A stretch of DNA of 54,579 nt. It comes from Streptomyces niveus. GTDB taxonomy: Bacteria; Actinomycetota; Actinomycetes; Streptomycetales; Streptomycetaceae. The translations under genes were made by a program, and so were the position numbers. Under the pieces are notes generated by a model that saw only the letters and a list, made by a program, of their open reading frames with translations, was not told the DNA's origin and made no database searches. Below are positions 24,675-32,132 of the stretch, one piece after another. The stretch's first letter is position 1, and the number at the start of each line of letters is the position of its first letter. The stretch is from contig NZ_MDCR01000005.1 in the NCBI RefSeq assembly GCF_001723055.1, forward strand, positions 1 to 54,579, in the 5' to 3' direction.

Positions 24675-25082
24675 TCAGCTCCAGGTGGGGACGGTGCCGT
24701 CGGACAGGACACCGGGGACGGCCCACGTCAGCTCCCCGGAGTCGGATCGGCTGATGGGGTAGTCGGTGAAGACGCACTCGTTGGCGAGGGTCTGGCCGGA
24801 CACGGCGAGGGACACCGTCCGGGCCACGCTGGTGCTGGGGACGGTCTTGAACACGGCGTGCGACTTGTTCGCCGCGTCGTTGAACACCCCGTTCAGGGTG
24901 ATCGAGAAGTCGGCGAGCAACAGCAACCTCTCCATCGCGCTCTTGTCGATGCCGGTGACGTCCTGCACGGCGCGCGGCGTGGCGAACTGCAAGTTGGTGA
25001 CGTCGTTCCGGATGTCCTGCGGTGTGCCCGTGGCGTCGTCGACGCTGCACGTGGTCCACCCGAGCCCTGATTCCTTGGCCAT
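24675..25082 (-). CDS. Major tail tube-like protein
   Basis: 135 aa from ATG 25082. Contains WTTCSVDDATGTPQDIRNDVTN, then DVTGIDKSAMERLLLLADFSITLNGVF, then YPISRSDSGELTWAVPGVLSDGTVPTW. The LDVTGIDKSAMERL-type core and the C-terminal tube-like strand are typical of siphovirus major tail proteins, which stack as hexamer rings. It immediately precedes the tail chaperone, as expected. A second tail-tube-like protein is at 25516-26265. Confidence 0.85.
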   Translation of the reverse strand: MAKESGLGWTTCSVDDATGTPQDIRNDVTNLQFATPRAVQDVTGIDKSAMERLLLLADFSITLNGVFNDAANKSHAVFKTVPSTSVARTVSLAVSGQTLANECVFTDYPISRSDSGELTWAVPGVLSDGTVPTWS

Positions 25083-25087
25083 GGCCG

Positions 25088-25516
25088 TTATCCCTTCTGC
25101 TGCTGGTCGGCGAGCCGGAGCTGGTTCTCGCCGAAGTCCTCGACCCAGTCGGCCGGGCGGGTGTGCGTACGGTGGCGGCCGGTCGGGTTGCCGCGGTGGT
25201 CGCCGTCCCTCACCGCGAAGATCTGCGGCCGGGTCTGGTGTTCGGCGAAGCACCGCTGGTGCGCCTCGAAGCGGAACACGGTCAGCCCGGTGTCGGTCTT
25301 CATCTCGCGGAACGTGCGACCCGCCTTGAGCCGGACGTACGCGGCCTGCCGCTGCCCCTGCTCGGTGCTCTCGTCGAGGACGGTTTCCCACCCGAACTGC
25401 CACGCTGCGCACCCGACTTGCTCGCACGCCGCGCGCACGAGGGTGTCGGCCGGCTGCGCGATGCCGAATGTCTGGTACGCCTGGGGCGGGAGGAGATCCC
25501 GTTCGAGCCTGGTCAT
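25088..25516 (-). CDS. Hypothetical protein inserted between tail tube genes
   Basis: 142 aa from ATG 25516, which overlaps the upstream stop by 1 bp. It contains QVGCAAWQFGWETVLDESTEQGQRQAAYVRL and FREMKTDTGLTVFRFEAHQRCFAEH, a mixed alpha/beta sequence with three to four Cys. Similar proteins occur in the tail region of Streptomyces phages. Role unknown; a structural or assembly function follows only from its place. Confidence 0.65.
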   Translation of the reverse strand: MTRLERDLLPPQAYQTFGIAQPADTLVRAACEQVGCAAWQFGWETVLDESTEQGQRQAAYVRLKAGRTFREMKTDTGLTVFRFEAHQRCFAEHQTRPQIFAVRDGDHRGNPTGRHRTHTRPADWVEDFGENQLRLADQQQKG

Positions 25517-26265
25517 CAGAACTCCGTCTCCACTTCGTTGCGGTTCACGGCCACCGCGAACACCGCGCTGGTGAAGGTGCCGACGGACACGGCCCGGAGG
25601 TAGCGCTGGACCGTCTGGTTGCGGGCGGTCTGGATGCGCTGCGCCGTGATGCCGGTCGCCGCGGTGAACCCGCCGCCGACGACATCCGTCCATACGGAGT
25701 TGTCAGGGCTGTCCTGGAGCTTCACCGTGACGCTGGTCCCGGTGAGGCCGAACACGTGGAGGTACGCCTGAAGGCCGAACGCGGTCGGCCCCGTGGCCAG
25801 GTCGACGCTCGACCCGTTCCCGGCCGCAGTATCGGTGCGCTGCCCGGCCGTGAGACCGAGGCACCACTCCAGGCCGTACCCGTTGCCCTGGGTGGCGCCA
25901 GCGAACGTCATCGCCCCGTCATCGCCCCTGGTGCCGTCGTAGTTGAGCTGCTTCGCCATGAGGCAGGCGACCGGGCCGCCGAGCGTCGCGCCGCGTACGT
26001 ACGTCATGAGAACGTCCGAGGTCGGAAGCGGCGATAGCACCTCGTGCGCGCTCTTTGGCTGGCCCGGCCCGTTCGTGGGGTTCCAGAACGCGGAGTAGTC
26101 GATGGCGCCGTCGCGGAGGCCGCCGATGCGGGCCATGGCGTAGACGTTGATCGGGGTGACGTCGATGACCGCCGGGCCGCCGCCGACTTTGTTGACGGCG
26201 CCGATGTCGCCGGACACATCTTGACCGGAGATCCACAACTGATCTCCGAGGCCGGACTGCTTCAC
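25516..26265 (-). CDS. Tail tube-like structural protein (second copy type)
   Basis: 249 aa from GTG 26265 (GTGA overlap with the upstream gene). It contains LGDQLWISGQDVSGDIGAVNKVGG, then VTPINVYAMARIGGLRDGAIDYSAF, a pattern (G-x-x-L-W-I-x-G-x-D-L-S-G-D) shared with actinophage tail tube proteins. The C-terminal half is beta-rich (SVTVKLQDSPDNSVWTDVVGG). Either this is the tube subunit and the 135-aa protein is a cap or decoration, or the reverse. See findings. Confidence 0.7.
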   Translation of the reverse strand: MKQSGLGDQLWISGQDVSGDIGAVNKVGGGPAVIDVTPINVYAMARIGGLRDGAIDYSAFWNPTNGPGQPKSAHEVLSPLPTSDVLMTYVRGATLGGPVACLMAKQLNYDGTRGDDGAMTFAGATQGNGYGLEWCLGLTAGQRTDTAAGNGSSVDLATGPTAFGLQAYLHVFGLTGTSVTVKLQDSPDNSVWTDVVGGGFTAATGITAQRIQTARNQTVQRYLRAVSVGTFTSAVFAVAVNRNEVETEF

Positions 26266-26717
26266 GGTGTCTCCTCCCAGAGGTCGTTCACGATCAGAGG
26301 CAGCTCGACAGTCAGCACCCTGGACACGTCACCGGACTGCTGGACGTAGCCCGCCCGCACCCCGAGCGGCACACCGTGCTGGCCGAGGATGTCGACCTGC
26401 CGCACCAGGCCGCCGAGGGTGAAGTCACCGCAGTACGCGGCGCACAGAGTGTCGACAGCCGCGACGAGTTCGGGGTCGATCGCGTCGCGGGGCTCACTCT
26501 TAGACGAGGAGAACAACCTCACGTTGAGGACCACCAGCACGCTGACCGAGTTCAAGCCCGAGCTGCGCACCGGGGTCACCCGGTCCACCCACACCGCGCA
26601 GTCCAGCCCGCCAGACATGGGGGTGTTCAGGGGTTCGTGTCCGTTGACCGTCTCGAAGTGCCCGGACGATGAGGCGTGGGTGATGGCCGCGTCGAGGAGG
26701 CCGGTGATGTCGAGCAT
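26262..26717 (-). CDS. Tail terminator-like protein
   Basis: 151 aa from ATG 26717. Begins MLDITGLLDAAITHASSSGHFETVN and contains AVWVDRVTPVRSSGLNSVSVLVVLNVRLFSSSKSEP and DVSRVLTVELPLIVNDLWEE. This is the size and alpha/beta pattern of gpU/tail-terminator proteins, and the place (after gp10-like, before tail tube) is the standard one. It would cap the tail tube and join it to the head. Family assignment rests largely on order. Confidence 0.7.
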   Translation of the reverse strand: MLDITGLLDAAITHASSSGHFETVNGHEPLNTPMSGGLDCAVWVDRVTPVRSSGLNSVSVLVVLNVRLFSSSKSEPRDAIDPELVAAVDTLCAAYCGDFTLGGLVRQVDILGQHGVPLGVRAGYVQQSGDVSRVLTVELPLIVNDLWEETP

Positions 26718-27100
26718 CAGCGCATCCCCTCGATGTGGCGGGTGAGGACCTGCTCCGCGATCTGCACGCCACGGTTTCGGACGAGGTCCTTCGCGATGCG
26801 CCAGTGCCCGTAGCCCTTGAAGCGTGTGTGCGGAAAGTTCCGGGAGCCGACGCCTTCAAGCCACGGCCCGTACACGACACCGGAGTCGTCGACCTTCGCC
26901 GTGTCGGAGGAGACGAGGCTCGTCTTTACCCGCGACTCGTAGTAGCCGGTGGGGTGTTTGAAGACGAGGCCCATTTCGCGCAGGGCGATCTCCTCGCCGA
27001 ACTCCGCGATGGTGTCGCGCGCGTCGTCGCAGTAGTCGGCGATCGCCTGGGCGGCGCGCCCGTCGAACAGCGGCCCCTCGGCGGAGATCTCGACGCCCAT
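26717..27100 (-). CDS. HK97 gp10-like neck protein
   Basis: 127 aa from ATG 27100. Contains ISAEGPLFDGRAAQAIADYCDDARDTIAEFGEE and HPTGYYESRVKTSL, with a C-terminal GHWRIAKDLVRNRGVQIAEQVL. The HPTGYY(E/R)S motif is typical of actinophage gp10-like (tail-component) proteins. Expected in the head-tail joining ring. TGATG overlap with the tail terminator. Confidence 0.8.
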   Translation of the reverse strand: MGVEISAEGPLFDGRAAQAIADYCDDARDTIAEFGEEIALREMGLVFKHPTGYYESRVKTSLVSSDTAKVDDSGVVYGPWLEGVGSRNFPHTRFKGYGHWRIAKDLVRNRGVQIAEQVLTRHIEGMR

Positions 27101-27101
27101 G

Positions 27102-28163
27102 TCACACCCCCCGCAGTCGGGCCTTGCGGCCATGCGCGTCGTACACCTGGACCCGCAGGCCCTTGATGCCGGACAAGTCCTTGCGGCGCTCTGTGTCGCC
27201 CTCACCGGAGCGCAGGACCTGGGAGTACGCGGAGTGCTCCATGCCCGCGGTGACGATGGCCTCGGCGATCGACAGCTGCCGTACGAGCGGCGGCGGGTCC
27301 CACCGCTCCACCGTCGCGCTGTCCGTGTGTGTGGAGACGACGCTGCCGCACGAACCGCGCGCGACGCTCAGAGTCCGCGGGGCGTAGATCGCAGCCCCGG
27401 TGAGGTGCGGCGCGGACGTCGATCCGTCCCAGGCGCGTTTCACGATCAGGCTGTTGCCCGCGATGTCGACGACGAGCATCCGCTCGCCGCCGATGAGGAT
27501 CGCCTCGTCAACCGCGTACCCGGCGCCGGACGCCACGGTGACCGTGACGGACTTGGCCTGCGCGTCCATGTCAGTGGCGAGGGTCTGCCCGGTGTCGGAC
27601 TGGGTCCGGCCGGTGACGAGCATCCGCTCCCCGTCGAGGCGCAGGAGGCTGCCGATGCCGAGCTGCGCCGAGGCTTCCCCGGTCACGGTGAGCGTGGTCT
27701 GCATTGCGTCCAGCGCGGTGGTGGTCGTGCCGACGGTGGTGTGGTCGTCGCGGTACCCGTACAGGCCAGTCAAGGCGATGTCCTGCTGGTGGGTGGAGCC
27801 GCCGATCCACCCGGACGTGGTGCTGATGTCGAGGTCGGCACGGTTGTACGGGGGGCCCGAGGTGTTCGGCTCCAGGAGCACGGTGTCCATGGGGATGACC
27901 GTGCCGCCGGACGTGACGGCGGTGAGGGAGATCAGCTCGTTGTCGTCGAGCCACAGGCGCCACGGCCTGGCGTACTGCCCGTTGGGCCAGTCCCACCGCC
28001 GGGTGTCGTACTGGGGGTAGAAGGTGCGGTGACAGAGCGAGTCGACGCTGCGGGACCCGGCATCGACCGCGCGGTCGATGCGTCGGCCGTTTCGGGCCGT
28101 GAGCTTGAAGTCGGCGGCGGCCTGGACGTCTTCGCGGGTGCAGTACGGGATCATCTCTGTCAC
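27102..28163 (-). CDS. Head-tail connector (gp6-like adaptor with beta insert)
   Basis: 353 aa. It starts with MIPYCTREDVQAAADFKLTARNGRRIDRAVDAGSRSVD, a helical adaptor-like N-terminus similar to HK97 gp6/DUF3199-type connectors, but is about three times as long. A middle part (residues 130-250) carries GSLLRLDGERMLVTGRTQSDTG and AILIGGERMLVVDIAGNSLIVKRAWDG, a repeated ERMLV beta unit suggesting an added domain. The C-terminus has LRVQVYDAHGRKARLRGV. Length is unusual for a connector. Confidence 0.75.
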   Translation of the reverse strand: MTEMIPYCTREDVQAAADFKLTARNGRRIDRAVDAGSRSVDSLCHRTFYPQYDTRRWDWPNGQYARPWRLWLDDNELISLTAVTSGGTVIPMDTVLLEPNTSGPPYNRADLDISTTSGWIGGSTHQQDIALTGLYGYRDDHTTVGTTTTALDAMQTTLTVTGEASAQLGIGSLLRLDGERMLVTGRTQSDTGQTLATDMDAQAKSVTVTVASGAGYAVDEAILIGGERMLVVDIAGNSLIVKRAWDGSTSAPHLTGAAIYAPRTLSVARGSCGSVVSTHTDSATVERWDPPPLVRQLSIAEAIVTAGMEHSAYSQVLRSGEGDTERRKDLSGIKGLRVQVYDAHGRKARLRGV

Positions 28164-28194
28164 CTCCCTTGGTGGCTTCTAGTGCTGGTGGTGG

Positions 28195-28452
28195 TCAGCG
28201 GGCTCGGGGCGGCCAGTACGCGGCCGGCCCGTCCCAGGTGCGGGCGGTCTCCTCATCGGCGAACAGCCGCACGGACGTGAGCCACTTCGCGGTGGTCGAC
28301 GCGTCCAGATCCGCCTTCACGTTCACGGTCCATGTGCCGTCGTCGTGCTCGCTGCCGACCCGTACGACGGTCGCCGGCGCCACGTCGGCCCCGCCGTTGG
28401 TGACGGGGTTGACGAGGACGAGCACGACGCGGCCGAGGCTGGGGGTCTGCAT
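28195..28452 (-). CDS. Small head-tail region protein (85 aa)
   Basis: ATG 28452 in a TGATG overlap with the upstream gene. It contains PSLGRVVLVLVNPVTNGGADVAPATVVRV and WTVNVKADLDASTTAKWLTSVRLFADEE. This is similar in style to the small actinophage protein near the head completion genes, with a GRVV(H/L)Y(V)-type start and ordinary beta-strand pattern. No firm function. Confidence 0.65.
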   Translation of the reverse strand: MQTPSLGRVVLVLVNPVTNGGADVAPATVVRVGSEHDDGTWTVNVKADLDASTTAKWLTSVRLFADEETARTWDGPAAYWPPRAR

Positions 28453-28820
28453 CAGGCGCTACCGTCCGACGAAGGACCCGTCGGGGCGCCATCCGTCCCA
28501 CTTGCAGAAGAGGAGCCCGTCCGGCCCGGAGCTGAGGGGCTCGCCGTCGTTGGGGCAGGCTTCCGGCGTCCGGCTCCGCTCCTCTTCGGCGAGGACTGCT
28601 CCTGCTCTGAGGATCGCTCCGAGTTCTTCCCAGCTGATGTCTGCTCACCTGCTTCCTCGTCCGGCTCGCTGTCGGCGAGCGCGTCGGTGGGCCCGCCGTG
28701 AACGGTGACCTTCGCCATGTCCTCTCCCTGCTCGATGTAGTCCGTGACCCCGCACTGCGGGCACCGGCCGGCGCCCACCGCGTACGCGGCCGTACAGCCG
28801 GTGCAGATCAGTAGCGCCAT
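28452..28820 (-). CDS. Zinc-ribbon protein with disordered tail
   Basis: 122 aa from ATG 28820. A CxxC...CxxC zinc ribbon fills residues 5-30 (ICTGCTAAYAVGAGRCPQCGV). Then MAKVTVHGGPTDAL and a long Ser/Glu/Pro/Gly-rich tail (about residues 50-122) likely unfolded. Similar zinc-ribbon proteins occur next to connector genes in Streptomyces phages; the tail may bind capsid or be a scaffold. Function unknown. Confidence 0.65.
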   Translation of the reverse strand: MALLICTGCTAAYAVGAGRCPQCGVTDYIEQGEDMAKVTVHGGPTDALADSEPDEEAGEQTSAGKNSERSSEQEQSSPKRSGAGRRKPAPTTASPSAPGRTGSSSASGTDGAPTGPSSDGSA

Positions 28821-29236
28821 CAGGACCCCGTGATGATTCCGCGCGCCCGCAGAGCGGCCAGCAGCGTGTTGTAGGCGGTCGTCGCGGCGGTCAGGTCGGC
28901 GAACGTGGCCGCGTTGTTCACCGCGGATGCTGACCCAGTGAGGAGCCGCGCATCGTTCCCGGCAGCCGCCGTCGTGGCACCCGTACCGAGCGCCCGGACC
29001 GTAGCGGTGCCGGCGGCGCCAGCCGTCAGCCTGCTGTCGTTGCCCGCGACCGCCGTGACCGCGGTGGCACCGATCGTCGGCGCGAACGTGGCCGGCTTCC
29101 CGGTGACGTCGTCCCACGCGACAGCAGCCCCGCCGCCTCCCTCGATGCCCTCGGAGGAGATGGTGACCACCACCTCGTCGGACTCGCTGTCGTAGAACTC
29201 GACAGCCCCGTCAGCGCGAGTCCGGCCCCGGATCAT
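28820..29236 (-). CDS. Head fibre-like protein
   Basis: 138 aa from ATG 29236 (ATGA overlap with the upstream gene). The start FYDSESDEVVVTISSEGIEGGG and the repeated AV-x-GNDSRL / AAAGNDARLL units, then FADLTAATTAYNTLLAALRARGIITGS, match phage head-fibre proteins whose C-terminus ends in a short trimeric stalk. Likely decorates the capsid. The same frame extends far upstream only as an Arg/His-rich shadow of the capsid gene. Confidence 0.75.
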   Translation of the reverse strand: MIRGRTRADGAVEFYDSESDEVVVTISSEGIEGGGGAAVAWDDVTGKPATFAPTIGATAVTAVAGNDSRLTAGAAGTATVRALGTGATTAAAGNDARLLTGSASAVNNAATFADLTAATTAYNTLLAALRARGIITGS

Positions 29237-29673
29237 GCGGTGGCCATTGCGGGCAGGTTCTCCGGTGTCCGCTGCACGTTCAGGTCGGAGGTGATCGCGT
29301 TGACCGCGCCGGATCCGGTCGACGCGAGCCGCACGAACTGGAACCCGTCGTCGAGCGACACACCCAGCACCTCGATCGCGACGGCGTTCTGTGTGGCCGC
29401 CGCCGCAGCGACGACCGTGTTGGCCACCGCCTGCGTGCGCTTCGTCCAGGCGTCCGAGCCGTTGCCGGTGTTGGTGTAGTACTCGGTGATGCAGGTCAGG
29501 GCCTTGGCCCCGGTGCCGGACGCGTCCTGCGCCTGCGTGAGGGTGTACGTGTCGCCCGCGCCGCCGGTGAGGAAGCACAGGAAGGACACGCCGCCCGCGT
29601 CCTGAAGGTTGATCCACACGTTGTCGGCGGCCGGGGTGCTGTTGAACAGCCGGCCGAGTGCCTTCTGCGCCAT
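29233..29673 (-). CDS. Capsid-associated/decoration-like protein
   Basis: 146 aa from ATG 29673. MAQKALGRLFNSTPAADNVWINLQDAGG is followed by GAGDTYTLTQAQDASGTGAKALTCITEYYTNTG, a beta-rich protein with the position of a capsid cement protein (immediately after the major capsid). Also similar to small phage proteins of unknown role. Separated from the capsid gene by a strong terminator, so it may be expressed at a lower level. Confidence 0.65.
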   Translation of the reverse strand: MAQKALGRLFNSTPAADNVWINLQDAGGVSFLCFLTGGAGDTYTLTQAQDASGTGAKALTCITEYYTNTGNGSDAWTKRTQAVANTVVAAAAATQNAVAIEVLGVSLDDGFQFVRLASTGSGAVNAITSDLNVQRTPENLPAMATA

Positions 29674-29727
29674 GGTCGTTCTCCTGTCTGGATGCCTTGT
29701 CGGGGCGACACTGCCGACCCGGTGGAA

Positions 29728-29759
29728 GCTGGCGCCGGGGAGTTACTGCCGGCGCCAGC
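29728..29759 (-). terminator. Terminator after major capsid gene
   Basis: A perfect 11-bp stem GCTGGCGCCGG/CCGGCGCCAGC with a 10-nt loop. It lies 11 bp after the capsid stop. No T run. A partial terminator here would raise capsid over downstream tail products, as in many phages. Confidence 0.75.
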
Positions 29760-29769
29760 CGGGGGTGGA

Positions 29770-31128
29770 TCAGGCTGCGAGTTCGACGAACGGCGACAGC
29801 TTGTTGCTGGAGCCGTTCGCGGGGGTGATGGCCGACTGGAGCCACGGGCGGCCGTCGACGCGCTGGATGATCCGGAACGTGGTCTTGTCCGAGCCGAACT
29901 GGTAGTCCGTCGAGCTGTCGGCGGTCATCGTCTGGCGGTCGCCGATCAGGTAGTACGCCAGGTCGACGAACGCGATGTCGCCGCGGGCGCCGAGCTGTCC
30001 GGCCTTCTCGGAGATGATCAGCGGGCGGCCGAAGATGCTCATGGGCATCGGGCCGGCCGCGTTGACGACGAACACGCTGTTGCCGCCGGTGCCGACGTCC
30101 AGGGACATCTGGAGGAGCTGCGGCAGGGCGTCGGGGGCGACGATCCACACCGCGTTGGACAGCGAGGAGGGCAGCATGCGTGCGTACATGCCGACGATGT
30201 CCGGGTACTGGATCTTCGAACTGGTGGTGCGGGTGACCGCGACGGCCGCCTTGTTCTTCGCGCCGAGGAACCCGAGCGGCATGCCGACACCGGTGCCGAC
30301 CATGAACGCGTTGTCCTCGGAGAAGGACAGAGCCTGCGGCCACAGCGTTTCGATCAGCGAAGCGAAGCTGACGATGGAGTCCTGGAGCAGCTCGTTCGGC
30401 ACTGCGGACAGGCCGGTGAGCTTCTTCGCATCGAGGTCGACCCGCCCGAACTTCGGGTTGGAGTCCTGGAGCATCGCGCCTTCCTCGCCCCAGTACGTGA
30501 TCATGCCGCCGAAGACCGAACCGCGGTTCGTCGTCGAGTCGATGATCGGCATCGGGACCCGGGCCGAGTCCATCGGGACGACGGTTGCGAGCGGCCGGAC
30601 GACGGACATCTCCAGTGCGATCTGGAGGAGCTGGGAGCGGAGCACCTCGGGGACGAGGAACCCGCCGTCCGCCGGGCTCACGCTGCTGGCCGCGTTGCGG
30701 AGGGTGGCGAGCTTCTCGCCGATCTCGTTGGTCTGCTGGGTCTTGTGCCAGATCGTCTGGACGTAGTCCACCGAGTTGGCGAACGTCTTGTCCAGGCTGG
30801 CCCCGGGAGCGGCCGGGTTGTGCGCGGTGCCCTTCCGGTGCGTGGTGAGCATCCCGCCGCGCTTGGCCTGCGGGTCCAGGTCCAGGCGCTGGATCTGGTC
30901 CTTCCCGCCCGGCATGTTGTTGTCGCGCAGCATCTGCGCGAAGACCTTCTGCGTCTCCTCCGCGACGAGCCGGTTCAGCTCGGTGCCGTCGCCCTGCTGC
31001 GCCTGCCCGTACGCGGTGATGAACTCCGTCAGCGAGTCCTTGGAGGCCATCACCTCCTTCAGCTTCGCCGGGTCAGCGAGCATCTCCGCAAGCTCGTCGC
31101 TGGTGCGCGGGATGGTGGGTGTGGTCAC
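29770..31128 (-). CDS. HK97-type major capsid protein
   Basis: 452 aa from GTG 31128 (GTGA overlap with the protease). Residues 1-130 form a helical delta-like region (SDELAEMLADPAKLKEVMASK, with ELNRLVAEETQKVFAQML). The HK97-fold follows: GGFLVPEVLRSQLLQIALEMSVVRPLATVVPM, then VPNELLQDSIVSFASLIE and NAFMVGTGVGMPLGFLGAKN, ending FRIIQRVDGRPWLQSAITP. The protease upstream probably removes the N-terminal part during maturation. Confidence 0.93.
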   Translation of the reverse strand: MTTPTIPRTSDELAEMLADPAKLKEVMASKDSLTEFITAYGQAQQGDGTELNRLVAEETQKVFAQMLRDNNMPGGKDQIQRLDLDPQAKRGGMLTTHRKGTAHNPAAPGASLDKTFANSVDYVQTIWHKTQQTNEIGEKLATLRNAASSVSPADGGFLVPEVLRSQLLQIALEMSVVRPLATVVPMDSARVPMPIIDSTTNRGSVFGGMITYWGEEGAMLQDSNPKFGRVDLDAKKLTGLSAVPNELLQDSIVSFASLIETLWPQALSFSEDNAFMVGTGVGMPLGFLGAKNKAAVAVTRTTSSKIQYPDIVGMYARMLPSSLSNAVWIVAPDALPQLLQMSLDVGTGGNSVFVVNAAGPMPMSIFGRPLIISEKAGQLGARGDIAFVDLAYYLIGDRQTMTADSSTDYQFGSDKTTFRIIQRVDGRPWLQSAITPANGSSNKLSPFVELAA

Positions 31129-32132
31129 AGCAGTGCCTCCTTCAGGCGGGTGAACTCGTCGTCCGCGCTGGGGGCGACGGCGGTCAGGCGGGCGACCAGG
31201 TCGGCCCACTCGGTGTCGGCCGCGGCAGCGGGCGCCGCTGCGGAGTCGGATGGTTCGGTGGCCCGGCCCTCGGCAGGCGGGTCTTCCTCCGTGCCGTCGC
31301 CGTCGCCCGGGTTCCCGACCCCCGGCTCCACCCCGGGAGGGAGCGAAGGCTCGGCAGGCGGCTCCGGGGCGGGCTCCGGATCGGGTTCCATGACCGGCGG
31401 AGGTTCCGGCTCCGGCGTCGAGTTGAGGACCGGAGCGGGAGCGTCGGCGCGGCCGGCGTACCGGAACACCGACAGGTCCCACGTGTTCGTCAGGTCTTCC
31501 GGCACTGCGGGCTCGGTGGCCGTACGGCCGGGTGCTACCTCGTCGGCGAGCCCTGCGGCGACGGCTTCGTCGGCTAGGTACCAGGTCTCTTCCTGCATGA
31601 GGTCGCGCCACTGCTCGCGGGTGCCGCCGCCCTTGGTGGCGTACACGTCGGCGATGTTGTCGCTGAGCTTGTCGAGGAGGTCGGCCATGCTGCTCATGTC
31701 GGCGGCGTTGCCCATGCACAGCCCGGACGCGTCGTGAATCATCAGCGTCGAGCTGGGCATCATGACGAGCCGGTCGCCGGCCATGGCGATGACGGACGCG
31801 ATCGACGCTGCGATCCCGTCGACCTGGACGGTGACGTCGGCGGGGTGCGCGCGCAGGGCATTGGCGATGGCGATCCCGTCGAACACCGACCCGCCCGGCG
31901 AGTTGATGCGGACGCGGATCTTCGACGCGGTGACGGACCGCAGTTCGGCGACGACGTCGTCGGCGGTGGAGCCGAACCAGCCGCCGATCTCGTCGTACAG
32001 CACGAACTCCGCTTCGTCTGCGGTGGAGTTCGTGATGCGGTACCAGGGGTGCTCGGCGCGCGCCTGCTTCTGCGCCTTGGCCTGGATGCCCGGAGGCACA
32101 CCGGGGGTGGTGATCCACGGCAGGGTGCTCAC
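31125..32132 (-). CDS. ClpP-like head maturation protease
   Basis: 335 aa from GTG 32132 in a GTGA overlap with the portal. The fold shows RVRINSPGGSVFDGIAIANAL, then VDGIAASIASVIAMAGD with Ser110 as nucleophile, and STLMIHDASG with His133, as in phage S14 proteases. After about residue 215 there is a Pro/Glu-rich linker and a C-terminal helical part ending EFTRLKEALL. This tail is long for a protease and may act as a scaffold in cis. It should process capsid N-termini and itself. Confidence 0.9.
   Translation of the reverse strand: MSTLPWITTPGVPPGIQAKAQKQARAEHPWYRITNSTADEAEFVLYDEIGGWFGSTADDVVAELRSVTASKIRVRINSPGGSVFDGIAIANALRAHPADVTVQVDGIAASIASVIAMAGDRLVMMPSSTLMIHDASGLCMGNAADMSSMADLLDKLSDNIADVYATKGGGTREQWRDLMQEETWYLADEAVAAGLADEVAPGRTATEPAVPEDLTNTWDLSVFRYAGRADAPAPVLNSTPEPEPPPVMEPDPEPAPEPPAEPSLPPGVEPGVGNPGDGDGTEEDPPAEGRATEPSDSAAAPAAAADTEWADLVARLTAVAPSADDEFTRLKEALL

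Noticed and set aside
28820..30343. 507-codon minus-strand frame covering the capsid gene region
   Set aside because: Upstream of ATG 29236 it is an Arg/His/Pro-rich shadow of capsid and decoration genes; only the last 138 codons are real.
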